64,000 bases of DNA from contig OZ038437.1 of the NCBI GenBank assembly GCA_964036275.1, positions 3,910,501 to 3,974,500 of the forward strand. The letters are read 5' to 3'. This document shows positions 33,301 through 55,234 of this stretch, one piece after another. Each line of letters opens with the position of its first letter. Positions within the stretch are counted from its first letter, which is position 1. The notes under the pieces were generated by a model. That model had not been told where the DNA came from. It did not search any database and saw nothing but the letters and a program-made list of their open reading frames with translations. A program made the translations under genes and the position numbers. Source of the DNA: Litoditis marina. Taxonomy: Eukaryota; Nematoda; Chromadorea; Rhabditida; Rhabditidae.

Positions 33301-35278
33301 CATAGTTGAATGTATGGATTAGCTCAAAGATAGGCATACTTTTCCGATGAAAAGGAAACTAAGGTGTCCGTGGTTGGGAAGAGTTTAAAAATAGGGTTTA
33401 TTGGCCGTAGCGTATTTTTCGCACGTGAAAATTGATTTATGTATATAATTTGTAGCAAATATCAACTAGTACTAGTTAGCGTCAGTAACCTAACTGTATG
33501 TCGGCTATGGAAGGAAAGTAATGACTTTTGTTACTTTTGTATTTTGTATATGGTTCATGTTCTATCATTTTTCCAGACTCCCCAGTCGTCCGTGTCCTCG
33601 ACTCCGGTGCCGCACCAACATCAGCAGTTTGCGCCTCCTTCCAGCCAGCCTCAGCAGGTGCGGTGCAGGGAAATTCTTGTATCTAAGTTAATATCGTACA
33701 AACAGTAACCTGTTTTCGTTTAAATTCATGATGTTGCCCAAAAAAGGGGCATTGCTTCCTACCCCTGATTGCGAAAATTAGTTTTTTTTTCTGAATTTCA
33801 TGGCTGCTTGGACAGCTTATGGGGTGCGTGTATAGGAGAAGAAATTAGGTTTGAGATCACTAATACAGTAGCGACCCATGTTTCTCTATATATAGATCGT
33901 TATTTGTAGTTTTATGTATTATACATTCTCTTTACACTGTAAAAGATTACTCGAAACTTCCATTTGATGCTAAAACTAGAATGTTTTTGAGGTGCCGATA
34001 AATGTTTTTCTCCATATATCGATCGTTATTTCAGTTCGCTCCTCCTCCCCAGCAAGGTTTCGCGCCCCCACAGCACATGGGCGGACCTCCCCAACAGCAG
34101 CAGCAGCAGCATCCCGGTTTTGGCCCCCCACCCACGATGGGCGGCGGACCACCCGGTGCGCCTCCCATGGGTGGTCCCCAGCACCACATGGGTGGTCCCC
34201 CTCAGCAGATGGGTGGTCCTCCTCAGAATATGGGTGGTCCCCCTCAGCAGATGGGAGGTCAGCCTCCTCAGCAACAGCAGCAGGGATTCGCTAGACCACC
34301 TAGTGTCCAGCAGGTATAGTCACATGCTCATTTGTTACTCACAGAGGCATTACGCCGCTAATAGTTCGACTCATAGACTATTTGGTTGTTGAGATGCAGA
34401 TTGTATTGTGTATAGTAAAAACTAAAATATAGAACGTTCAATGTTCGTGCAATTTCGGGTGATGGATGTGAGAATCATATAAAAGTTGTATTGGGCAATC
34501 TTCAAAAAAATAAAAATAAACTCTCAACGCTGAGAGAGTGTGCTGCTTATTGTAATTTCCCGTTCGTCTAAATATTATTATTTTTCTTCCAGCAGCAGTT
34601 CGGCGCTCCTCCCCAGCAACAGCAGCAGCAGCCTCAACAGGGCTTCGCCCCGCCCCCTCCCCAGTTTGGAGGACCCCAGCAGCAGCAATTCTCGGTAGGT
34701 TAACTCGGTTTAGGCATATTCTAGTAAAGTTGTCAGAATAACCAGAATAAATTGAAAAACTTCTCGCCAAAAACAAGAAAATAATCTATTGATGCAAAAT
34801 CATCAATTTTTACGTGTTTGAATCAAAAAACGGACACCTCTCTGTCGAACACCTTCTGGTGTATGTTTGTAATCGACCTACTTCTCAGTTTCAACTCTGA
34901 AGCATGACGCGGCGCATTTGCAGAGCTCGTACTTTCTAAATGAAGGTATTCTCAGATCTGCTCGCTCGTAATCTCGTTTGTCAACGTGGGTTTTTTCTTG
35001 TAGCTGATTTATGTTATTGGTTTGTTTTTCAGGCTCCTCCATCTGAGCCCGCTCCACCCACAGGTCACCAGCAGCATCAGCAACAGTTTGCTCCCCCACA
35101 ACATCAGCAGCAGATGGGAGGTCCGCCCCAAGGTGGTCCCCCAATGGGCGGTCCTCCTATGGGAGGCCCGCCAATGGGTGGTCCTCCTATGGGCGGTATG
35201 GGTGGTCCCCCAGGCGGAAACCCCTTCGCTCGCCCACCCGGAGGTCCTTCTTTCCGTCAGTCACCCTACCAGCAGTAA
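30315..35278 (+). CDS. tfg-1: TFG orthologue (PB1, coiled coil, Pro/Gln/Gly-rich), about 507-513 aa, 11 exons
   Basis: Exons: 30315-30492, 30767-30867 (or -30849), 31008-31070, 31380-31472, 31843-31959, 32580-32703, 33103-33260, 33577-33657, 34035-34313, 34593-34694, 35033-35278. The PB1 domain (residues about 9-90) has the basic LKAKFGSDIRK start and the acidic loop KDGDGDLITLGDDSDLL. A short coiled coil follows (LEQVKNVQKQVAQLQ), then a long disordered tail with poly-Gln and repeated GGPP(Q/M) units. TFG organises ER exit sites with COPII; in C. elegans the protein interacts with SEC-16. The start follows a GTTTTAG acceptor 13 bases away. The donor of exon 2 is ambiguous: two phase-0 sites 18 bases apart, GTTTTT or GTGTAA. 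Exon 5's end has an extra copy at 32073-32102. Confidence 0.93.
32070..32103 (+). repeat. Extra partial copy of tfg-1 exon 5 end with donor
   Basis: TATTCAGCCATCGCTGCAGG plus AACAG and GTAAAG repeats the true exon end at 31930-31965. It has no acceptor in front. Confidence 0.8.
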
Positions 35279-36073
35279 GAGTGTATTTGATTATATTACA
35301 ACTCACTACTTGACTAGTGGTCAGATTGTTTTCTAGTGATATTGTAAGGTGGTTACTGTACTTATTCTAGTGAAACGGTATGGTAGCTACTTTAATTCTG
35401 TTTCTAGTGATACGGTATGGTAGTTACTGTACCTTTTCTAGTTATATGGTATGGTAGCTAACTTACTTTTCTTCTAGTGATACTGTAAGGTAGCTACTCT
35501 ACTTCATTGTGATTGGGTTTCTAGCTGACAAATATGCATATTTAGACTGTTGTATTCTGTAAGCGCACTCCTGTCTTTTCACGTGTTGAAGGTCCCGATA
35601 GCTGGTCAGATTGCGATTGTAATCTGACATGCTATCGTAAGATTGTTCAAACCAAACTGTGTACTGTGTTTGTATCTTGTTGTTTTCCACCTAATTTATT
35701 ATGCCCCACAAATTATTTATATAGTTACTCGCTTCGACTTGTTAACGTGTTTCGTCGTCGGATTAGAGTATTTATTACGGTACCACCTGTCTTTGTCTGG
35801 GCACTATTTCTTTAGATCTAGCACGATTGTAAATTTGTTCGTTTTATGCGAGACTTCTATGTTTTCGATGGTGGTAGTGGCATATCCTGTAAATGTTTGA
35901 TGCGGAGTAAAGTTTTATCGAACCTTGTATTTGTTGAAGAACATAAATGATACAAAAGTATATTTTCAGTTAGAATCTGGTTACTAAAAGATTGAAAAAC
36001 GTACAAAATTGTGACATTTTCATTAGGTAAACGCGTAAAACAAGAGACAAACAAATAAAGTCTTATGGAAAGT
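35279..36073. repeat. 3' flanks of tfg-1 and the Cys-rich gene, with tandem repeat
   Basis: 35330-35505 holds four to five units of about 40-50 bases of the form TTCTAGTGATACGGTATGGT plus AGCTACT. This lies in the tfg-1 3'UTR or just past it. The remainder shows no gene. Confidence 0.7.
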
Positions 36074-46648
<10,575 letters not shown>

Positions 46649-48005
46649 AAACAGTAAACAACAATGGATGCACTTTCGGTACTAGTTATAGTTCACACCA
46701 TTCCTACTGAGACTCCTACAGTAACCTTACAAACTTTCTGAAAGCTGTTGTGAAGCTGCAAATGAAGTTAATGGAAAATGCTCTCGTATTTTTACTCTAC
46801 CTGAGAAGGAGAATGAGGTACGAAAATCCTCAACTTCTCCGATCAAAAGTAAGTGAGCAAAACGGGTTGGCAGTTTCGAAACCCTACTGTAGGAGTCTCA
46901 GTAGGAATGGAAAAGACTATATCATAGAACCCGGTTCCATATTCGGTCCCAAACTCTTAGGATGGCTTCAGACTTTTTGTGCGATACAAGATACACGATA
47001 CATGCGCGCTCTAATCATGTGTATCGATTGCACTCTTGTAGCGGCGACAGATACATGCGTCACGCGATGTGTCTTTCGTGTTCATACTTTTCTACAGTAT
47101 CTCGGCGTCAGATACATCATTTTGAATCACCAATTTTTGAAGATTGCGGCCGGCATTCTACACTTCACTCATACCGTGGATACATCTGGGTTTTCGGATT
47201 GTAAATCATAAAATTATAATTTTTGTATAAATTTCTCAATTGGATAGATTGTCCAACCCAAAACCGATTGGGTTTCACAAAAGTTTTTGTTTCTCGCGCG
47301 CGACGCGCGTACGCGACGCGCGCACGCGACGCGTTGAAATGAGAAAATATGCGGATTTGAGTAACATTTGAGAACTGTGGTTATCGATCCTTCTGATTAC
47401 GAATAATCAATTTTTTATCACGCACTCGACGCGTGCACGCGTCGCGACCAAAATTTGAAAACCCGTAGAACTCAATGAAACTTGGGAACCTGAGGAAATC
47501 GATCGTTCTGAAGTCAGATGTGAGCTTGGTACGAACTTGGGGTGAAGCGCGCACGCAGCACGCGACGCGACAAAAAATTTCAACTTTTGTGCATGAAGAT
47601 AAATTTTTAGGATTAGGAGTGGTTAGCCACGCTGATGAACAATTATTACGAGTTTCGAATATATATATATATATATATTTATATTTAAAACCAGCATGAT
47701 CGAATACCCCATCTTCCCCAATTTCATACGAATCGACTCTTTTTGATATTTTTGCCGCGTCGCGTGCACGCGCTTCGCGTGGGTGAAATTGAGGATATGG
47801 AATGGGGATCGATAACGATGATCAGCGTTTTTGTTTCACCCGAGTTAATCGAAATTCATTCATTTTCACATTTTGTCGCGGCGCGTGCGCGCGTCGCGTC
47901 GCGTGCGATGAGATAGACGTCAATTCGATGAAATTGAAATTCCGTGAATCATTACATTTGATATTCATACTAATGAAGTAGAAGAAGTACACATTTATTT
48001 GCCAA
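46649..48005. repeat. Spacer with M1 MITE and CpG-rich minisatellite
   Basis: 46687-46921 is an M1 MITE. 47285-47905 holds about five diverged units of around 120 bp, each with a core like CGCGACGCGCGCACGCGACG plus AAATTTGAAA/GAACTTGGG spacer, and a TA microsatellite near 47659. An extraordinary density of CG dinucleotides for this genome. Confidence 0.75.
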
Positions 48006-51000
48006 TTACACTGCATCCGATCTGAGGTTTCTCAGAAATTTCATGAACGGTGTTCCACCAGTTCCTGTTTCTCCACTTATTTTCATCTGAGTGATAATAA
48101 AATGGGCGACCTGTAATCAGTGAAATCATACTCACAACGAAATAAATTCGTATAAAATCCCCCTGCACATTATAGGGACCACCGAGTTACGAAGGCACTC
48201 GCCGTTACGGTTTCGTCAACTTCTGTCATATAGCGACGGCTCGTTACGGTCTGATCTGCGAAGCAGAAGATTCGATTTATATTGTTATATTTATTCAAAA
48301 CAAAAATATTTGTTGTCATTAAGACTTTTTGGATATATCGATTTATAGTTTACACAACGCACCGGGATGGAAGTACAAACATAGCAGACGAAACAAATTT
48401 CTTAGGTCTGATAGAGCTGTTTGTTTCGTCTTACTCTAATACGGTGAGGAACACCGAATTTCCCGAAATATGTTTCAAATCTGATATTTTCTGCTGACCC
48501 ACGATATTTTCTGCTGAGTTGGACAATTGACGCTACTTATGAGCAAGACTCATGAAAATTGAACAATCTAGTCAAAAATATTGTTTTGAAAACATTATTG
48601 AAGTTCAGCGGTCACAGACGCATTATTTACCGTGCGCAAGTGCTGACTGCGGAACTGCTTGAGTTCGTAGAGCACTTCCTTTCTTCCCTCTGTTTTAGAA
48701 TCAACTGGGGAGTTAACAGAGACCCATTCAATCAGTTCCTTGTGCTCACGGGGTATATACTTCTTTTGATTGACCAGAAAATCCGCATCACTTCCTGAGA
48801 CACTCATCGTCATCATTGAAAGACAAACAAATCATTGTCTAGTTCTCTCAAAGTCAAAAATGGTTACTGATCGGAAGGGAGAGCAAAGTATACGATTAAA
48901 ACAGCCACCTGTATGTTTCACCTTCAAAAAGGCATCAAGTAGAGCTAAGGTCGAGCCTTGAGCACCACTGGCCCCGGCAAGGCGGTACGTTCCTTCGTGC
49001 TCATGACCTGCATTGATTTCCTTCACAACAACGCTTTTTTCGGTTCAAACTAACATTTCAGCTTGCTCAATACACTGGGTACCGGTTTATGATATAAATA
49101 CTGCTCAGTAGTTCATCTATATCATCATTAAGGTCTCATCCTCTAGTGGAGTCACTCGAGTATCTCATTCAGTGTAGTGCTGAAACATTGAGATGGACTT
49201 ATGCTCCAATATACATGTGTTTTACGATCATATATAAAAATGATAGAAGCGGATTTATTCACCTTCCATTATGATTCCTTTCTCCTTAATTCGACCTTCG
49301 TTGTATCCCCAAAGATAGGGACGCAGTTCATGATAGAATTCCTTGGGAGTGAGATGGATAGGAAGTTTCTGAACAAATTTGGCATCCAGGAACGTTTTCT
49401 GGCAACATTGACTTTTTACCCCCCACCTTTCTAAAAATGTATTGCGTTTGGGGAATTGTAGTTTGACCCCCCACCGGGGTGGGGGGGGGGTGATAATTCA
49501 ATTTATCACCTGCAATACAAAAGTTTAAGGGGGGGGTTAAAAGTATACATTTCCGATATTGAAGTTCAGCCCCCCACTCGTTGAAGTTTGACCCCCCACC
49601 ATTAAAGTTCGACCCCCACCGACCCAAGTGGGAGGTAAATAGTGAATGTCGAAGTTGTTTTCTGACCCCCCCTCTCTCCTAGATTTTCAGGTTTTAACTT
49701 GGGTGGGTGGTTGAAGTGCTACGGGGAGGGGGGACCCAATAAAAGTGGGGGGGCGATACTTTAATTTTTCCTTTTTTCTGTAGCACAGCTCAATAAATGG
49801 AAAGTTGAGCTCAAACCCACCTTGAAGCGAAGACATGCTTTACGGAGGAACGTTTTTATTCCTTCAAAAATCGGTTGCAGCACGTATGCGGTCGCCGGAT
49901 TGCTCTCAGTCAGTAGAATAGCTTCCACTATGCGAAAAAGCGGTTCAGCGAAGTCTTTCTCGATCTAAAAAATGTGTGTTGGTGCATACCCAATGAGTCA
50001 GTTTTTCTGTGAAGGATATTAAGAGAATCGAGGCATGATGGTTAAGTGAATACAGCTGAGCCTGAGTTCACCTATTCATGAGCATGTGCATACCTAGCCG
50101 ATTTCCAACAAAATTACGGTGCGAATAGTGAACGTCATTCCGATAAAGATGTCCTAATCACACCTCAAAACGGATATTGATGACAGTTGGCACGCTGAGA
50201 TGCCAACTGTCCTAAATATCTAGAATACTAGTAATTCGCAAACTGCCAGCAACAACAGTATCGACGGAAACGTTCACCTCTGCGTGAACCATGAAAAACC
50301 ACGCATTTCCCCGTGTGCCAAGTGGTTTGAATGCGATCAGATCTAGATTTTCGGCCGAAAATGGTTCTTCTGCATTGATTAGTCTCCAGTTGGCCGAGCA
50401 GACACTTGCGTGGCATACGACTGGCGGTAGTCCCACGAGCCGACTAACCTCCAACAGAGGAAACGACAGACACTTCGGAAGGGACAGGGGCACCTGAAAG
50501 AATCTACTTCGTTCAGCGGCTGCATGAAACAGTGCCTGTATGGGGGATAATCATGGCGGTTGTAGTTTGAACTCATGACACTCCTCAGACAATTCTCAGC
50601 CAATTGGCCAGCCACTTTTTTATCGGCTGAGCGAGAGAGTGTGCAGGTCAGAGAGACCCAGATGTCTGCGGCCTCATTGACCTGCACACTCTCTCGCTTT
50701 TGTAGCTGGCCAATCGAAGAAAATTGGCGCCAATCGTTCTGAGTCCATGTTTAAGAATTTGGCACGACAACAACGAGATGAAACTGCAAACACTGCGGGA
50801 TAGAGCAACATACACCGCATTGGCTTAATTCCGTAGCTGAAGACAAAACTGTGCAATTAGTATAAAAAACGGATGTAAAGAAAAGTGAAGATTAGTTTTG
50901 GATGTAAGTGTACAAGAAATATGAGAGAAGTCCAATAAAAATATTTTGAGGAAAAGGCTAATCTCGCTCGGTTTAGAATTTCAAAAAAAATGCATACCTA

Positions 51001-52859
51001 TTTTTTTGTTACCGAAAAGAAAACTTCTGACTGCGGCTCACAATGCTTACACTCTGTTTTTTTTTCAAGAAAAGCGAGATTAGCCTTTTCCTTAAAATAT
51101 TTTTATTGGACTTCTTTCATATTTCTTGTACATGTTTCATCGAAAACTAATCTTTACTTTCTTTACAACCGCTTTTTTATACTAATTGAACTATTTTTCT
51201 ATAGTTACGAAGTAACGGTCATTTTTGATAAAAATGATATTTTTGAACAATAAGCTAAACAAGGAATGTTATGAGGTTCTATTGGAGTAGTTTTTAACGA
51301 CGCCGTAGTTCAGAACGATTGGCGTAGTTGTAACCTCGTTCAAGTGAGAGCAACTTTTGTGCTCCAGGCAGGAATCAAACCTTCGTTCGCCGTGTGTGAA
51401 TAGAGCTTTTATCCAATCCGTCATTCAGACATGTGAATAGGAGTGAAAACCAAGCTGTACCCGCCTGTCATGAGTTCTCCATTACAAAACGTCTTCCTAC
51501 TACACGTTAAATTCATCTTTCATTTTTATTTTCACGAAAGCGGTTTATCCATGATTTTTTGCGAGACCAGTTTCGGGCCTCTCACACGTAATATTCAAAT
51601 TTCAGACATACCTGAGAAACACGTATACCTCAACTTTTTTATAGCTTTTTAACAATGTAAGAATTTTTGGAATAAATTATTTTTGAGCGAAACTATGCCG
51701 AGATTTGAGGAGGCGGACACTTTTGTCGCCGCCGCCACGCACGGAAGCCATTTTCGCGAGACGTTGGGCCCTCTAACTCCTCTCAACAAAATTTATTTGA
51801 AACGTGAACTTAAGATCTTCTAGACGTGTTTTCCTTTCAGTGATTCATGCAAATATCTAACAAAATGGTCGACATACTTGAAAAATGTATTAAACTGTTT
51901 TGGAATGTCCGCAGACCTCTGAACAAAAACTAATCTGCGCAGCGCTCCGCGCTGCGCCCGATTTATCAGAATGTTTCGAAATGTTTTCAGTTATCTTGTG
52001 TTCTACATACGAACCTCATCTTTCCCCTTGCACCACATATACGAGGACACCAATGTGATTATGTATACATGCGCCAATCGTCGCTCCTCGTAACCGTGCA
52101 ACTGTTCGCAGCTTACTATTGGTAGAGATAGTATCCTCTCTCGGAGTGTTCCATCTTTCACGTAGAGGTGGAGTGAGTCTGTACAGTACAGCTATAGTCG
52201 TTGCCAACGGAAGGACGGCAGGGTACTGTATATCTCACTTTTCGCTGTGTACGCACACATGTCTTCGATTCCAAAGCTTGCTGGTTAGGTGCTCAAATAG
52301 CACAGTGGTTAGCGCGCTGCTACGAAACTCGTGCTCGCAGGTTCGTTTTCGCCGAGAGACAAAAATTTATACATTTGGCACTCACTATCCTACTCGAACA
52401 AAAAACTACCGTGCCTTCAGCTAAGTGATTATTGTCTCCCATTTGTTTCCAACTGTTCGGAATAACACACTATTCTAAGCATGCAAGCAAGCATCGATAC
52501 ATGCCACAACTGTCATTCTTTTCTTTTTCTTTTACAGAGAATCTCATAAAGTGATAATCCGAAAAAAATAGAAAAGAATAAGCAAGTTGCTAATTTCGTC
52601 TCGCCTCAGTTTCATACGTTGGATTCTCCTTACAAACGACTAAAGTCGGTTAGAAAATATTGAGCTTGATACAAAAATATTCAAAGACTCCCTCCTATCA
52701 CTGAAAAGTGAATAAATCACTATTACGGAAATGAATTATGAATTCCGTACCACTTAGATGTATCCACGGCTGGAATTCATCTGTTTGACAGTCAATGAGA
52801 CAACCATATTTACGAGAGATCCGATACTTTTTCAGTACTTCGTCCACATCCACTAGCAT
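48006..52859 (-). CDS. Indoleamine 2,3-dioxygenase family haem protein, 357 aa, 8 exons
   Basis: Exons in coding order: 52859-52751, 52178-52015, 50493-50278, 49964-49821, 49368-49296, 49007-48909, 48794-48631, 48110-48006; every phase joins. The family opens the indole ring of tryptophan (first step to kynurenine) with ferrous haem. Visible hallmarks: [10 protein letters not shown] near the N-terminus, [34 protein letters not shown] plus ANWRL, the substrate-pocket [12 protein letters not shown] (Phe and Arg of IDO1 F226/R231 kept), [28 protein letters not shown], the proximal haem histidine in FRSQHLRTV, and the C-terminal [17 protein letters not shown]. Length is near that of animal IDOs (about 400). 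The ATG follows a TTGTATAG acceptor. Upstream neighbour is the divergent GST. Substrate cannot be told from sequence; some non-vertebrate IDOs are poor tryptophan oxidisers. Confidence 0.9.
49430..49760. repeat. G/C-run minisatellite in an IDO intron
   Basis: Units of GAAGTTTGACCCCCCACC and the inverse form alternate with runs of 7 to 10 G (e.g. near 49484 and 49530). Many G-runs lie close enough for G-quadruplexes. Confidence 0.8.
50575..50748. mobile_element. M7 palindromic MITE
   Basis: GAGAGAGTGTGCAGGTCAGA and inverse TTGACCTGCACACTCTCTCG around a short loop; outer ends CAATTGGCCAGCCAC / GTAGCTGGCCAATCG. Copies: 37774-37935; fragments of the motif near 36690, 40755 and 44513. Confidence 0.75.
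50858..51186. mobile_element. Fold-back element (about 120-bp arms) in an IDO intron
   Basis: ATTAGTATAAAAAACGGATG ... AAAGGCTAATCTCGCT at the left is mirrored by AGCGAGATTAGCC ... CCGCTTTTTTATACTAATTG at the right. Confidence 0.85.
52228..52392 (+). repeat. tRNA-like SINE copy
   Basis: AGGGTACTGTATATCTCACT ... TAGCACAGTGGTTAGCGCGC, then GCAGGTTCGTTTTCGCC. A box and a recognisable B box are present, but no full cloverleaf. It matches 44145-44275. Confidence 0.5.
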
Positions 52860-55234
52860 TCTCTATACAAAACAATTGGCGTATTCCGAGTAAAAACGTG
52901 ATGAATTTAAGATATCTGAAAGATATAATGTCAACAACTGCATTGAATATCAAAACAAAGTCAAAAACACTGTATTATTTGAATGCACATATATCGCGAA
53001 AAAGTGTACCGGTCAGTTATTTAACACCTGTGTTAAAGACAAATTAAATGATTGGTATATTTATCTAAAACAAAAACATTTGTTGTCATTAAGACTTTTT
53101 GAATGTGCATGTGCTCAGTGCTCAGTGAAAGGTACCACTCGAAACCGTTTCGACCCTGATTCAAGACGATTTTGGTGTTGTTCTCAGAGGGTTGGGTCCA
53201 TCATCAGTTGAACCCCTCTGAGAACTTGAGAAAAGGACGAGAAGACTTACCACCGTCTTCTGACGAGAAATAAATAAAAATGGCATTGCTTACCCTTCAC
53301 TGCACATTCAAGCTCGAGAGCTGCTATACCTGTTTCCACCTTACCAAAAAAACTGGTGAAGGGCAGCTGGGGCGAATTCGCCAGACCAACTCTTGGGAAA
53401 CACGTTTTAGGTTATATTATTGTTACATTTATTTAAGACTCTTTGGTTGTTATTATGGGAATATGTGCTCAGTAAAAGGTGCCACTCAAAACTGTTTCGA
53501 CCCTGATTCAAGACGATTTGATGTTGTTCTCTGAGGGTTGTGTCACGATCAGAAGACGGTGGTAAGTCTTCTCGTCCTGTTTTTCAAGTTCTCAGAGGGG
53601 TTCAACTGATGATGACCCAACCCTCTGAGGACAACACCAAAATCGTCTTGAATCAGGGTCGAAACGATTTTCCGGCCATTCAACGATGTACAGCAACACG
53701 TATTCGGAGTTCCGATAATGATTCAATTTGTTATTATGGAAATATGTGCTCAGTGAAAGGTGCGACCAAGCCGTTTTCCTCACTTACCTAAGATCGGAGA
53801 GGTGGAGGATTTTCGCACCACTATCTCGTTTTCAGGTAAAGTTAACACACAAGAAGATTTTTTATAAACTGACTGTCGCGCTTAACGACAGCCTTAGTGA
53901 AATTTGTAAAGAAATGATTCGAACTATACCACGTTCCTCTCCGTTTATGGTGAGCCTTTCACTTTCCTATAGTCGAGTAACAATATTACTTTTTTTTATA
54001 TAAGTTTCACTTATCTACACCGCTTAACTCCTATTAGCGTTTGTCTAATAAAAATTCCGATTATGAAACTGACTCATTCCCTTTTTGCTTCCCCCGCTCT
54101 CTTGTTTCGCCTGTTTAGACTGTGGAGTGGCGCTTTTCAGCTCTTGAGAACGCGACGAAAAGACCATCTTGCGGACCATCAATACACTCTCGTATACTCA
54201 ATTCCATTCATACGTACCTACTTACCGCATATTTGAACAATACCTTATACACTCATATCCACCCATATGTGATCACTAACAGTAAGCGGTTCATTAATCA
54301 GCAATACTTTCCACAATCAATACACCCTCTTATACTCATATTTACCTAGACGTTATTGACAGTTTATCCTATACTCAATTCTAACCCTACCTATTTATTT
54401 ACAGTAACCGTGAAAAGTATCTTGTGACAAAGCTATTCTGATAGTTTGCAGTACAAGGAGTGAATAATCATCTTCCCTCATACTCAATTGTAACCCTACA
54501 TAATAACTTTCAGTATATTCAATTTCCAATAAATTAATCAATACATATATACTCATTTAGACCCATTATTAATCACTTACAGTGAGTTTTTCTATTATTA
54601 TTTGTCAGTACAATAATCATTACTTCCGATAATCCATTCCACCCCTACGTAATCACTCACAGTAAGAAATTCATAATTGCACTTTTGAAAGTCCCTCGAA
54701 CCCGTGGTGGACAATATTTATCGATGCGTTGATTCCGGCCCGCTTTTTCTATTTGTTTTGTATTGTATGTCCTGTCTTTGGTAGACTCAAATCTAAGAAA
54801 GTCGGATATCGCGCCGGACTTTCACTTACAATTTTATACCTCTTGAATTTATTTAAATTCATTTGTTAGTTAGTTGTAATAGTGATTTTGTAGTAGAAAT
54901 CAGATTTTGTAGATACTAATTTTTATAACTTTCCTTGTTTCTTCAGAAAAAAACAATTAAAACTCCTTTTAGTTTCTAAATCAAACACAAAATGCAATAT
55001 TAACAACTCTATCGTTTTTTCACCCTCATTTTTGTCTGACCAGTTTTCGCTCTTACATAACCTAAGTTCGAAAGAGTCTCGAGCTCTCTCGCTGAGCGGT
55101 CAGGGCTTATTCTAGTTTTCGGATGTCTATTTAGTTTTTCCATAATATCCTCCAAGTGGTAATTCATGACCTACTATTAAAAATTGTTCTCAAACATAGC
55201 TGTCATCGTACAAAAGTCTCTTTTCGATTTTAGT
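52860..55234. repeat. Divergent spacer between IDO and the GST, mostly repeats
   Basis: 53108-53240 and 53460-53660: copies of the CGACCCTGATTCA element. 53755-53840: M1 half copy. 54170-54680: about five diverged units of around 90 bp with CTCAATTCTAACCCTAC and CACTTACAGTRA. The last 500 bp presumably hold the GST promoter; no clear TATA. Confidence 0.55.

Noticed and set aside
33074..33337. Cys-run frame on the minus strand
   Set aside because: Antisense of the poly-Gln segment of tfg-1.
51290..51400. tRNA-like words (CAGGAATCAAACC) suggesting a tRNA gene
   Set aside because: A B-box-like match on the minus strand without a matching A box or acceptor stem.
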